From assembly GCA_963556695.1 (NCBI GenBank), contig CAUWAG010000020.1, positions 1,674,001-1,738,000 on the forward strand: a stretch of 64,000 nucleotides of DNA, written 5' to 3'. Of the stretch, positions 10,814-23,305 are shown in pieces; position 1 is the first letter of the stretch, and every line of letters starts with the position of its first letter. A model generated the notes under the pieces. The model was not told where the DNA came from. It did not search any database and was given only the letters and a program-made list of their open reading frames with translations. Source of the DNA: Anthostomella pinea. Lineage: Eukaryota > Ascomycota > Sordariomycetes > Xylariales > Xylariaceae. A program made the translations under genes and the position numbers.

Positions 10814-13297
10814 GAGCCCTTTTCCAGACCTGTCTACAGATTGGACACCACCCTAAACCATTCAAAGTAGCTGAGGTGGTGATGATCCCAAAACCAGGAA
10901 AGAAAGACTACTCCAATCCCAGGGCCTACAGACCAATATCGCTATTGTCGTGTCTTGGCAAAGGCCTAGAACGACTCATCACGAAAAGAATTACCTGGTT
11001 TATTGTCAAACTTGGAATTCTAGCTCCACAACATTTTGGAGCTCTACCAAAGCGCTCTGCCACTGACCTGGTAGCTGCACTCATACACGATATTGAGCAG
11101 GCCATTGACCAAGGCTTCGTTGCAACAGTAGTCACGTCAGATGTAAAAGGGGCCTTTGATTCTGCCCTAATGGGACGGCTGGTGGTTCGCATGAAAGAAC
11201 AGGGCTGGCTGGGCTTTCTCATAAGATGGGTCCAGTCATTCATGTCCGAGCGGTCCGCAAGGGTTCGGTTTAAAGATATTGTGACCGATATTAAAGCTCT
11301 CACTTGTGGGTTACCACAAGGCTCACCAGCCTCTCCAATCCTTTACATGCTGTATACAGAGCCAATCTGTGCCTGACTTGGTATGAAAAAGAGACGCTTT
11401 GGATGTACAGACGATCTAGCGACTCTCTGCATTGAAAAGAACCTTAAAGAAACAGCTACAGAGGCTTTTGAAAAATTTTATTTGCTCAGTTAATGGGGAC
11501 ATAACAACGCTATTAAATTTGACCCTGACAAAACTGAGATCATGCACTTCTTAAGGAAAAAGAACTCAGACAACCCTCCAGTCTGCCACGGGACAATGAA
11601 CAAAATAGCAAAGGACTCCATGCGATGGCTAGGTGTCTTTCTAGATAGAAAACTAAACTTTAAAAATCATGTTTCTTACTGGGCCAAGAAAGCTAATAAG
11701 GTAACAAATCACCTTCGAGGACTATGCAACACAGTCAAAGGACTTCCAGTAAAATCAACCAAGAGGGCTATAAAAGCTTGTGTTATTCCTATTCTTACAC
11801 ACGGCCTGGAGGCCTGGTACCCAGGAATCGAGAAAGTCGGGAGCTTAGGTGGGACATCAGCATGTCGCATTAAAGGGCTTCTTAAAACAATAGATGCCGT
11901 ACTACGAACAGCGATCAGGGCTATCTTGCCAGTCTAGAAAACACACCCTGGATATATCCTATACTTTGAATCGCAGATTCCCCCAGCAGGAGTTCTTGCA
12001 GAGTCAATAAGAAGACGTCACGGCCTCTGACTAGGATGAATAGACCAGAGACACCCTCTTGTTGGCAGGCTCCAAATACAAGCTCACAAGAATCCAACAA
12101 GGCTACAAAGGAGCTTCCAGCTAGTCCCTGACTTCCAGAGACCAATACTTACCAGGCCATCATGAAAGAAGCCCCCAATCTGTAAAGACAAAAACAAAGA
12201 AATAGAGCTCTTTAAGCAATGGCTACAGGAGAGAAACGTGAACACTGACCTTGTCATCTATTCAGATGGATCATAATTGGACGACCAAGGCACAACCCGC
12301 ACTAGATGGGGTTATACCATCAGGAAAGGCGGCACTACACAAGAAGTATACCAGGGAAAGGGCAGACTTCTCCAAGCAGAAGTAGTAGATACTGAAGTCC
12401 ATGGTGCTCTCCAAGGGCTTGCAGCAGCCAGGGTAATTGGATACGGAAAATAGCTATATGTCTGCTTGGACAACACGTCAGTGGTAGATGGGCTTAATAG
12501 GACTCCACCCGAGACATCACAGAACATTTTTCTACGATTTCAAGAACTTGCCACAGCACACACTCCTAGAGTGACTGTCAAGTAGATTCCTAGACACAGA
12601 GATATTGATAGCAACGAAGCTGCCAATACACTAACAAAGGAGGGTGCCATGCTAAAAACAGACATAATAAACCTTCCTATAATCTCTTGGGTCAAGAGAG
12701 ATCTCAAAAGAAAGGGCAAGAAAGAGTTCAACCAATAATGAAAAGACCAATCAGAATCTAGATATCAAGAAATATACTCACATACAGTAACTAAAAGTGA
12801 CCTTATATCTTTTAAGAGGAGTACTTTACACAGACTTCTAGCAGCCAGATCTGGACATGGCGACTTTGCCAGATACTATGAACGCTTTGGGCATACAGAC
12901 TCGAATAATCACTGCAGCTGTGGTGAGAAGAAAACACCACAACACATATTCTTTTGTAAGAGGCTGGGGAAAAATCAGCTGTTACCTAGGTACTCGCCTA
13001 GGACAGCTTGTTTACAATACTTAGGGGAGAGGAGCACAGAATGGGCAAAATTCGTGGAGAAGAGCAAATTCTTTTCAATAATCTGCCCCCAATAGATAGC
13101 TATTTTTGAAGGACCAGATGGATGACCCAAGGTCATACCACCGCAACAACGGGGATGGGCTCGTTAGCGGGACTGACTGTACTTATTATCTTGATACCTC
13201 CACAACCCTGCGATGCAGAGGCTCTGGGAGGCGTGGTTTGCACTACTGAGGAGCTACCCCCACGTTAAATACGAAACAAACAAACAAACAAACAAAA
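10814..13297 (+). mobile_element. 5'-truncated, RIP-decayed Tad1-type LINE
   Basis: Matches the longer copy at 45.7-51.2 kb from its position about 48687 to the tail. It holds remnants of reverse transcriptase (10876-11376 and 11542-11937), RNase H and the C-terminal Cys/His segment, and ends in a (CAAA)n tail near 13275-13297. Many Trp and Gln codons are now TAG, TGA or TAA, for example the YADD region now reads CTDD near 11405. Changes against the longer copy are mostly G-to-A and C-to-T, as RIP would give. Confidence 0.85.
10876..13089 (+). pseudogene. LINE ORF2 remnant (reverse transcriptase, RNase H)
   Basis: Residues from GKKDYSNPRAYRPISL onward follow the reverse transcriptase of the intact-like copies. 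Breaks include TGA at 11374-11376, TAA near 11492, TAG at 11935-11937 and several more in the RNase H part. The RNase H motif YSDGS is kept here (near 12260), whereas both other copies in the window read YLDGS. Confidence 0.8.
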
Positions 13298-13802
13298 GAG
13301 ACCTTATATCTTTTAAGAGGAGTACTTTACACAGACTTCTAGCGGCCAGATCTGGACATGGCGACTTTGCCAGATACCATGAACGCTTTGGGCATACAGA
13401 CTCGAATGATCACTGTAGCTGTAGTGAGAAGAAAATACCACAATATATTTTCTTTCGTAAGAGGCTGGGGAAAAATTGGCTGCTGCCTAGGTACTCGCCT
13501 AGGACAGCTTGTTTATAATACTTAGGAGAGAGGAGCATAGAATGGGCAAAATTTGTGGAGAAAAGTAAATTCTTTTCATCAATCCGCCCCCGATAGATAG
13601 CTGTTTTTGGAGGACCAGATGGATGACCCAAGGTCATACCACCGCAACAACGGGGATGGGCCCGTGAGCGGGACTGACTGTACTTATTATCTTGATAGCT
13701 CCACAACCCTACGATACAGAGGCTCTGGGAGGCGTGGTTTGCACTACTGAGGAGCTACCCCCCCACGTTAAATACAAAACAAACAAACAAACAAACAAAC
13801 AA
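13298..13802 (+). mobile_element. short 5'-truncated LINE copy joined head-to-tail
   Basis: Directly after the (CAAA)n tail of the previous copy, sequence resumes at the ACCTTATATCTTTTAAGAGG point of the LINE 3' region and runs through the Cys/His segment and 3' UTR to its own (CAAA)n tail ending near 13802. A 5'-truncated LINE apparently integrated in or next to the tail of an older one. Confidence 0.82.
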
Positions 13803-14350
13803 CTTCAAGCTGCCCCGTGACACGTGCGGAACATTGGTTCATGTTCCTTGATTTGTCTGTTGTCCTGTGTTTAGGTATCTTGTGCGGACGCATTTGCACC
13901 AAAATACTGGTGCAACGCGTCTATCTGCCGTGGTAACGAACCTCCGGGGCAACCGTTCAATCCCAACTCACACACCACCTTGGAACCACAGACCCTGAGC
14001 CACGACATCCAACAATATTCATGTATTTGGTGCTGGTCTTGAAGATTCTGATGTTGTAAAGTCTCTGTTGGTGGCTTGGTGGCCCCAAAATGCCCTGATG
14101 GCCCCTGATCAGTGCACTGCCACCTCCCTGACGCCAGTGTGGCTTGCGTGCCATTCAACAACAGCCCCTAATGTAAGATGATTTTCACACCTAACATCAT
14201 ACATCACAATGTCAGTCAGGCAATTGGAAGGATTTGCCTTTTTGCCATGAGTGAGATTCTATGGAGCGGCAGACAGACGGTGAACTCTGGGTCGACTTCT
14301 TGCTGAGTACCTAAGCTCATAATTCCAACTTGCGAGATCAGTTTCCCAGT
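13803..14350. other. intergenic, nothing recognised
   Basis: Short minus-strand frames at 13871-14161 have no domain and poor support. Confidence 0.4.
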
Positions 14351-14351
14351 G

Positions 14352-17040
14352 ACTTCGTGTTCCCAACACAGAAGATTGAGATGATATCGATGTTATGGAA
14401 TCAATTCAGGCTCTGCCACTTCCCAGCGATTACTACTCCTTTCCTAGTGATTACTGCCCCTTTCCCGGTGACAGAGTATGCATAGCACGTGCGGTACCGA
14501 CTAAGACAACATCTCGACCAACTCCCCCAGGGCGTGTGGAACGCAAGTGAGAATTGCCGTTAGCGCTCGATGTCTCGCGCTGGTAGAACGGAAGAAAGAC
14601 ATTGCATGATAGTATCATTGAGCGGGCTCGCCACTTCTTTTTTGTTACTTATCAACTACTTCAATATGCTCCCCAGCCATGAGTGATCGACATGTATAAC
14701 TCATGATTTGAATAGTCACCATCAGCTGTACTCTGGGATTAGTGTACCTAGCATAGAGAACGGGAAACCACCTCAGCTACGGAGAAGTTTATAATGGGAT
14801 AATTTTATGACGAGTCTTCGCGACTAAGGTATATCCAGGTTTCCCATCCGTGACACCAGATTCCACTGAGAATCAGATTGAGCTACCGATGACTCCCGTC
14901 ATATCCCGCCTAGGACGACCTTCGGCGAAATTCTCAGCCACCGAGTAGGTACCTAAGTACCGTGTATATAACACGGTCTGTGGACAGTATCGTCTGTTAC
15001 CCAAAAACCACCATAAGTAGAGCATATAATGCCCCGCGAACTCCGCAAGAAAGCATCGCGCATGGTGGCCACACAGCCCTAGCACATATCTGCAAGGTCA
15101 GTCAGGCCAGGTAGTTTTGTGTGAGGTTCGTCAATCTTGGTGGTACTCACTATGTGGATTCATCTACCAACGCAATAAGATCATCTATGGTGACACTAGC
15201 GCAGTCCAGGGCCCGGTGGGCTTATGTGAGTCTGTCGATCGACACATCGGGCATGAGAATTCGTCTCCGAGAATATCCATGGCGCCGCTGGCTAATTGTA
15301 AATATCATCGTCATAGACGATCCTTGCTCGCTTTCTACGCAGCTCGCTGTCCGTCGCCGATTGATGGGTTGAGTTATCGGCCTCTTCTCTGCCATGGTCA
15401 TTTCTGGAGAAACTTGCTTGGCAAAGTTACGCGAGGATGAATCATCTTCAGCCCTGGACCGTTTCTTGCTTCCAATGAAAGGACGTAGTACAGACTGTTC
15501 CGGCGGTCCATCTCCATGATCGGGCCGGTTCCTACCAGTACGTCGCAGATCAGCAAAATGTCCACTGATGTCCCGCTCCCTTGTCAGCTCCGTGTTGAGT
15601 TGTGACACTTGTGACAGTTCCTCTCTGAGTTTTTTTCAACTCTGTTAGGAGCGAATAGTTTCTCTTCCTCAGCTGACGATTCTCTGATCTGCATCTTTCA
15701 GAGGTGCGATCCCGACTTCTCTCTCTAGACACCGATGAGATCTGCATGTAGCTGTTTGGGTCTAGTCGTTCGTCACCTGTTCCCAAGTCTCTTTCGTCGT
15801 CCCACTCCGCGTTATCCATGCGTTTCATTAACGGCCGAGGTGCATGCGTGGTCGGCACATACTGGTCGTCCTCTTCCTCCAGCGAGCTAGGGCCATGCTT
15901 CGAAGTTCGTGGTCGACTCACACTGTGTGTCGCGTCGGTTTGGTTTCCGGAACGACTGTCGAAGGACCGGGAGATGTAAGGGTTGGCGATACTGTTGATC
16001 GGAGAGTTCTCTTTCAAGCGAAAGTCCACCGTGCTGGTTGTACTCTCGCAGGATGTTGCTCTCGGACGGCTGCCGAATGTCTCACCTGAGTGGTAGTATG
16101 CGTAAGGAGAGTTGTGCGACGCAGTTCCAGGCCAATCGAGGTGCTCTTCTGCTGACCTTGGGGGCTGCGTCGATAACTCTGCAGCAGTCTGTTCGCAATG
16201 TTCTAGACGATCGCTGAGTCTCAGATGATCACTAGTGATCGCAGGCTTTGCGTGGGTTACTCTCGGAAGACTGTCAATAACCTTCTGCTTGAGGTACTTC
16301 TGCGCCGTAGATAGGCGCTCATCCGGTTGAACGAGGCGAAAGTGGATTGCTGGCGTCTTCGCTAGCGGCCCATCTAACACATCCTCAAAGTCATATTCAC
16401 ATCCGTTGCTGTCTAGTTGCAAGCCTTTGGTCAACTTCTTCCCCAAGACGCCCGTGGCGTTCTTGCTAGCGCGGTAGCTATTGGTTCCCGCACACATGCT
16501 GACTCGTTGAGCCGATCTTATAAGACGGTTCGGTGGGGTGGGTATGGGGTTGAGGGTATGACTAATATCACATCAGAAGGATCGGCTGCCTGCTACAAGG
16601 TATATACGTACACGATAACGATGCGGCGTAGATGATGTGATTGCTCAATACTACCGAATGCCCAAGTAGTGGGCGAAAAACGGAAGTGGAGGTGGCGGCG
16701 CGGTAAAGCGTAGGCTTCAGTTCAGCGATAACGGCAATAGAGCAACGCTGATACACGCGTGCAAAGCCGGAGAGTGAAGGTGACCGTAGTGATGGTATTG
16801 AGCACGGCGCTTGACTATGCGAGTCTCGTATGTATAGGTTGACGATCAAGACTGACGATCGAGAAAAAAAGGAAAAAATCATCAACCGCTGATGAAGCAT
16901 ATGTGAGAGAAGATGAAGGAGGAAGAGGAAGAAGAATAAATCTGGGGGGGGGCCTGCCTTTAAATATAAGTTCGGGGGGAGCTTGGACTAGGTTCTGGTT
17001 GCTAAAGGGGCTGGCTGGAGGTGGGAGTGAGGGACGTGGA
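14352..17040. repeat. tandem segmental duplication, unit 1
   Basis: Begins with GACTTCGTGTTCCCAAC, which recurs at about 17047, and ends with a promoter-like block (GGGAGCTTGGAC, GGGGCTGGCTGG, 16975-17025) that recurs at 19510-19565. Between these markers each unit carries a minus-strand coiled-coil gene remnant. The copies are well diverged. Confidence 0.65.
15222..16497 (-). pseudogene. coiled-coil nuclear-type protein gene, copy 1, frameshifted
   Basis: Starts at ATG 16497 and reads about 290 residues in one frame, then shifts by one base in a T run near 15632. The new frame continues a leucine-heptad region (LRKRNYSLLTELKK followed by LREELSQVSQLNTELTRE). A second shift near 15340 brings in the basic motif RRKRAR followed by an acidic stretch and a stop around 15293. 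The product is Ser/Arg/Asp-rich and mostly disordered apart from the coiled coil. It resembles the copy at 17.7-18.9 kb in its N-terminus (both have KK and a LKQ...D..ARPA/AKPA segment), coiled coil and RRKRAR tail. No known domain recognised; a DNA- or chromatin-associated role is only a guess. Confidence 0.5.
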
Positions 17041-17046
17041 GACGAA

Positions 17047-19580
17047 CAGACTTCGTGTTCCCAACCCAGCAGATTGAGACGCTATTGATGTTATGAAATC
17101 AATCTAAGTTCTGCCGTAACCTTGAACATATTGTCGATTTTTTGAGGCGGTGGCTTATGGCTGAATTCTGTCCGTCTTCTCCCTCAACCTTGACGCCAAT
17201 ATGGCACTAGCGAAACCTTCGTCTGCTCCGGCAACGTGTTAGTCTGGCACAACCACGCACTCGCAGGGCAACCTCCTCACACAAGCTTACACCAGAAACC
17301 ACCTGGGCGACGGAAAAACTAGTTTTAGACGATCCCGTAACTGGGTATGTGAAATTGAGCTTTCTCTAGCTCTCCCAACCCACAAACCAATTTTCGTTGA
17401 ATTTCAAAGTAACATGCCAGCACCTCCTATCCCAGAGATGAGAACGTTCGGCCAAGCCTTCCGCACTAGCTAGCTACTGTGAGTTTGACAGACCCAACAA
17501 TATATCAACAGTAACGCCTGTTCCCCAAACCACCATCATATGGAAAGCAGAGGCGGCTCCATTTACCATACCTGAAGCACCCCAGGGTGTTGGTCATGCA
17601 ACAGTAGCGGCCCACCTGCAAGGCCAGTCAGTACTCATAATCTAATATTGGATTCGTGAAGATACTTCCTGTATGCTGCCTTGCCCAGCGCACAAAAGAG
17701 GTTTGGTTTCATACGATGCGGACCACTTCTAGATCTCGTTGAATCCGGAGTACCCGTCGTATCGACGACTCTTCGGCGAGAGCTCTTCAATGACTTCATA
17801 ATCATCTTCATCGTCAAGTCTTGCTCGCTTTCTCCGGATCTTGCTGGTTTATGCTGATGCACGAGCCAAGCCGTGTTCCCCTCCCAAGTCGTCATCAGGT
17901 GTGTACGAGAGCCTGGTGTTGGTTAAGCTGCTTGCGTAGCCATGGCCGTCTTGAGACGAACCCTTGGCTCGGCGAATCTGCAGGTGCAGTAGCTCTGTTC
18001 GGAGCTCAGCTACCTCGTTTCTGAGCTCAGAATTCTCTGCCTTCAGCGCAAGGTTCTCGACTTGGACCTCCTGTTGTGTATTTTCAACCAAGCGACGCTT
18101 TGCCTGGTAACGTGATGCAGGTGATGTCTGCGCTTCGCAAGTAGAGCCAGGAGTCGTCGTCTTGGACATGTCTCGAGCACCTGTACGGCAAATCTGAGCT
18201 GGCCAATCACTGTGCAGTCTGGAGTCGTCTTCCTTATCCGAATCCGCATAGTCCATGATTTCTGCGAGCAACTGCGATGTATACGGAGTCGGTGCATGCA
18301 GATATTTTCTCTTCGTTGCCAAGTAGAGAGTATGCATCGAAGTTCCAGTGGAATTCATGATGTCCGTGGCTGACATGGGAGGCGGACTTTCGTGTTCGTG
18401 AGGGTTGTCGAAGAAGAACAAGTGGGCATACGGTTTGGTGGTCGAATGCATCAGACTGCCAGCATCTTCATCCCCCGTACAGCGAGAGACGCCGCCTGAA
18501 GTTCCGGTTGTATGACTGCTCTAAGGTTCACCCGAGACATAGCCAGGGGCCTCGTATCGCGTGGAAAAGACCCGAGAGCTATATGTCGAACTCTTAGGCC
18601 TACGGCGACTTTCTTTTGTCGAGCTGGAACGTTCTACTGTGGCTTCGTCGATAGTATCGTAACGCTTGCTCGGACCATCGCGGGTTCGGGAGTGAAGACT
18701 TGCATCCGGGCGTGCGTCTGTGATTTTTGCAAAGAGGTGATCCATTGCTCGCTGCTTCAAGCTCTTTTGTTCAGCGGATAGTTGCTGACTTCCTGATTCA
18801 TCGTCGCTTCCCATATTATCCCAGTTCTGACGTCTGGCCGGTTTCTTCGCTGAAACGCGCTTGGCATTGCGTCTCGCGCCTCGGTTACCAGCTGCCGCGG
18901 GCATTCTGACACTCGCATTGATGGTACTAGCGGTCTGTTGACAGAGCCGTACCATGCGAAGATGACTGGGATCGGGGTTAGATGCATTTTGCTGCGTGCA
19001 GTACAGCGTTTTACGTACATGAGAAGGACAAGACAGAAATGGTGGACCAGAAGCAGTACCCAGACGCGGAAGCGGACAAAGAAAAAGGCGTTGAGGCAAT
19101 GTAGAGATTCGTTGACTGAGGCTGGTGACAATCGCGATACCACAATTTGGGACCGCTGGAAAATGAAAGTGATATTAGGTCGGGTGTCGCGAATGATGAC
19201 GGAGAGAAGATTTCGGTCCAGGTATGGTGCAACGCTATACGCACGTACCCAACAAGCTGAAGATGAGGGTCGTGAAGAGACAGATGGAGGGAGCAGTGCT
19301 GAAGAGAAGAACCTCGCTGATACACGCGTGATTCTGATGCTGAAGAAAGCTCCCGTCTATGGACTGCCGGAGCTGGGCTAACAGTTGAATGGGAAACGCG
19401 CTGGAGGATCACGCACTCGAAATCTATGAGAGAAGAGAGAGAAGATGAAAGAGGAGAGAGGAGAGAGGAGAGAGGAAGAACGGCAATCTAGGGGGGAGAC
19501 CAGCCCTTATAATTCCAGGGGGAGCTTGGACCAGGGTGTCGTTGCTAATGGGACTGGCTGGGGGTGGGTCATCCGATGAC
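17047..19580. repeat. tandem segmental duplication, unit 2
   Basis: Second unit, same order as unit 1: GACTTCGTGTTCCC marker (17047), spacer, minus-strand gene remnant, GA-rich purine tract (19420-19480), then the GGGGGAGCTTGGACCAGG promoter-like block (19510-19530). Both purine tracts contain runs of GGAGAGAGGAGAG type. Confidence 0.65.
17720..18903 (-). pseudogene. coiled-coil nuclear-type protein gene, copy 2, broken
   Basis: Probable start ATG 18903 (MPAAAGNRGARRNAKR, strongly basic). The frame closes at 18521 and resumes in another frame from before 18451 down to 17849, so either an unrecognised intron or a frameshift lies near 18530. A coiled coil (VENLALKAENSELRNEVAEL) is clear at about 18070-17990. 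A TAA near 17849 interrupts the frame, which then continues with KIRRKRARLDDEDDYEVIEE and ends at a stop near 17730; CAA-to-TAA would fit RIP. Paralogue of the 15.2-16.5 kb remnant. Confidence 0.5.
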
Positions 19581-20911
19581 GTTGGAGTGAAAGGAGTCAG
19601 TGCTTCGGTCGGTGAAGCGGCGATGTTTCTGCCACCACACGCTTGAACGCGACTTTTACACGACTCGCGTTTGATCTTGGACCACCCAGGTGAGGTACAG
19701 CAGCATACTGCCGGCTGTAGACTGGGGTCCAGGTCCTGCTAATCGACAAAAGTACCAAGGCGTGGATCGCGAATACGAACGATTCTGGGCCGAGGGGCCA
19801 AGCGTGCAGGTTATGGACTTGACGGGCTAGGTAGAAGAGCATGGGGCCACTAGAATGAAAGCAGAGGAGTTGCAAGAGCTATTACTTCTAAAACAGCGAT
19901 GATGATCCAGCTAGCCCCTGTGATCAACGGGGGCACCATAGGCCCGGTTTGATATGACGGCTCCAGTCAGCAGGCTGATCAGTGCAGTTGTTTGGTATCA
20001 CAAACACAACCTTGCCATTCCTGTCCCGGGTGCAGCCTTCTGCTTCAGGTGAAAATCACTAACCGAGGTGGGGGAGTGGCAGCTGAGTGACGGGACACCA
20101 TGCCGTTGCCTGGGCAGTGGGGGGAAACCAGAGGAGCGCATATAGCTACCAATACCAGACCAGTTCTCCATACAGTGGCCACTCAGTACGGAAACAGTCG
20201 TGATGGCTCAGTTGGTTGGTGGCATTCCACAGACAGATGATTCATTCACCCAGTTTTAGTCAACTTTTCAAACGCAGGACTCCTAGAGCTTCCAGCGTTT
20301 GTTGATGCATATGGCCTGGGATATGATGAACGGGGCAAGGTTAATGTTAAAAATTGAATCACCCTGGCTGGTCCATCACGCCCGTTTCCATTGTGCTATT
20401 TTTTTTCTTCGATCTTTTATTTCATGGTGTTGCGAAGGTTTTTCTCCTGTCTACCGCCGTAGCCGGCTCGAACTCGCTGCTCCTTGTTGTTGCCTAGGTA
20501 GGTAGGCCCTTACTACATTTTTTTGCTAGTACTGATCCAGATTTTCCACCGACTGCTTGATGCATCATTTGATCGATCCCCCTTTCCATGCAGCCATGGT
20601 GTTTTCAGGGCCCAATGCATGTTGTTCTTCTACGCGATGCACGGCTTGCTTCCAGGCTTCCAGGCTTCCAGGGCAGAGAATAAGGCGAAAGGCACGAATC
20701 ACATGTACGTATGTATGGATGCATGGTCTACAGAATGCGCGTCTCGGTGCACTAAACTCGGCTCTTGGTTTTTGTCTATTCATCATGTATGATATCTATG
20801 GTAATCACAGCTACTTAATGCAATGCCTCATCCTCCGACTCCTCAACAGGTTTCCTGTGGAAGGCTGGGAATGTCCGGGTCGCCTGCGGAGTATGGTCGT
20901 ACATATCACCA
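19581..20911. other. intergenic, no gene supported
   Basis: Short frames only. A triple repeat TTCCAGGC lies at about 20650-20668. Confidence 0.5.
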
Positions 20912-22573
20912 TCAATAAGACGCGGTCTCGTACCTCGACTTCCTCCGCACATTATTTCCGAACTTGAACAACAGCCACGGCAGCGGCAGGAGAGCCAGCG
21001 AGACAAACCCGAGAAGGGTCGAAGCCCAAGCTATCCCAAGCCCTTGATACACTGCAACATTCCGTCAGATTCCGCTCAGGGTACGTACGGTGTTACGGTG
21101 ACTCGCAAAGGGGACTTACTCTGGAGTGAGAATAGTGGGAACACGGCGGCCAGGACGTAGCGGGCGAAGCTGTTGGCACTGGCCGCACTCGCCACGTTGG
21201 TGCGGTGATACACGTCGCCTATGTACTGGAGACTGCTGATGAAGAGGTTGATATTGCCCATGCCGAATATGGCTATGGCGACGATGGGCACGGCGGGATT
21301 GACGTCAGCCCGGGTGGTCCAGGCGAACCAGAAGAGGCTGATCGGTAGTAGGACGCTTCCGATCATGGCTGGGCCCAGCCGGTACTCGGGTGGGACCTGA
21401 TGCGGCGGGAAGCGGCGAACCTGTGGTCGGTAAAGGAGCTTGTTGCAGAGGTTGATGATGCCTGCGCCAACAATGCAGCCGAACGCGATAGCTAGGAATA
21501 CTAGACCAGACTGTACGAGTGTAAAGTCGTATACCGTCTTGAAGATCCAAAAGAAGACGCCGAAGAAGGAGAACAGTATGCCGAACATGCATGCGACGTA
21601 CAGACACAGGAAGCCAACGATCGGTTCTGTGAACATCATATGCAGCGGTCTGATGACTCCAGTCGTGGCGAACGTCCTCAATGTAGTTGACAGTGGGATC
21701 TTCTTTGGTGGATCCAAGCCGAGTTGTTTCATCCGACGGCGTTGGATGACGGGGTGGTAGGTTTCGCTCGCGGCGAGCACCCATATCAAGCTGAAAACCG
21801 AGAAGAAGACCAGCGTGTATTGTGTCCATCGCCATCCCATTCGGTCGACGAGGAACACACCGAGCACGGGACTGCAGAGACTTTGTATCAGCTGTTGGTC
21901 TTATGCAAGTCCATGTTACAACGAGATACATACCCAAAGCCCGGCCCCAGAAAGGGGCTGAGGATATACAGACTCGATGGCGGTCCTCGCTCGGCCGGCG
22001 TATAGGTCTCAGCAAGCACACCAGTGCCGATCGCCAGGCCAGGGCCGTAGAAGAAGCCAGCGAGAAAGCGCATGATGCACAACCCCGCAAATGTCGGCGA
22101 CAGGCCTGATCCCAGGGCAAAGAGACCCCCGAGGAACACTGCCATAAGCCATACCGCCTGCCGACCAGCAGTCTCGGAAAGGGGCCCACCGCAAACCGGG
22201 CCCAAGCCCAATGCAAGCACATAAAACGTCAGAGGCAGGAATGCCACAGTGCTCGAGACACCAAATTCGTCAATCAGTTCTTGATGAGCGGGACTGATGA
22301 TGGACGTGCCCAGGGAGCTGTTCTTGTAATCAGTCCAGGGAATCCCAGAGGGAAAGGCAGCGGAAGAGCAGAGACCACATACCCCGTAAAGGCGACAAAG
22401 GCAATCGAGGCCAATTGCACATTTTTCTTCCATTTTGGCCAATTGTAGGGATTGCACTCATCGTCCGCCCAGCTCCATTCTATCGGTTCGAGTAGTGCCT
22501 CAGGCTTGACGGCAGAGCTGCCACTTGCCCGCTCAGCGGCGTCCACAGACCTTACGGTTGACTCTTGCGACAT
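20912..22573 (-). CDS. MFS transporter, DHA1 drug/polyamine-proton antiporter type
   Basis: Four exons on the minus strand: 22573-22383, 22317-21934, 21880-21120, 21051-20912 (491 residues). Donors GTATGT, GTATGT and GTAAGT and acceptors ACAG, AAAG and GCAG keep frame throughout. A polar N-terminal tail with the WSWADDECNPYNWPKWKK segment typical of fungal DHA1 transporters is followed by about 12 hydrophobic segments. The loop between helices 2 and 3 reads GGPLSETAGRQAVW, and the helix 5 region PGLAIGTGVLAETYTPAERG is typical of this subfamily. The protein should sit in the plasma membrane and export small molecules using the proton gradient; the substrate cannot be predicted. No biosynthetic cluster adjoins it. 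Confidence 0.9.
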
Positions 22574-23305
22574 ACAGTCAGCGTTTGCGCAGCACAGACG
22601 TTTTGTGCAGATACCGATGAATATGCGGTCGAGTAGTCGTAAGCGCTGACCTCCCGCTAAAGAGTTAATGATAGAAAAATGATAGAAGGGAGATGGATAG
22701 GGGTGGTTTAAGTATAGGTGCCTGTCACCGAGGTACGGCTCTGATTATTGATCAATTCCCCAAACCGAGTCTTACTGGACCACGCTAAGGTATATCAGAT
22801 GAACGCCATCGTTGTTTCTTCTCATCCCAAGGGCGCACATACGTCAAGAGCTTCTCCGGACCAGCCTTGCCTTCATTGGACGGCGGGAATAATGTTCAGT
22901 CGGCGCAGGGTGTCGTTCTTGCGATCCTCGGCATCCTTCTGGCCCATGAGGAGTGACGCAGCGCTGTGATGAGGTTTGAGATTACTGATCAAGCATAACC
23001 GCCAGTTGGTGTTATTGCCCATATGGTATTCGCTTTATCGATCAGACAGACTTGTAGACATAATCGAAGGGTCCGAGAACGGTATGTGAACTCCTTGGTA
23101 AAGCGTGCGGGTTTCGAGCTTGAAGACCGGAATCGTGACATGGTAAAGACACATGAGGCGCAGGCAGTGAGAGATGTGGCGCAGGCGTCATCCAGCTCCC
23201 GGTGTCCACCTGCTTAGTCATTCACCATCTCGAAATCTCGACGTTCGATCAAGTCTGACGACAACAAATGCTCTGCCACCAAGCATTCCAGCAACTGGAA
23301 TCGCC
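22574..23305. other. divergent promoter region between MFS and BCS1-like genes
   Basis: The two genes are transcribed away from each other across 732 bp. No clear TATA box or binding site stood out. Confidence 0.5.

Noticed and set aside
13260..13300. CAAA repeats as a CRISPR-like or satellite array
   Set aside because: They are the 3' tails of LINE and SINE insertions, not spaced direct repeats.
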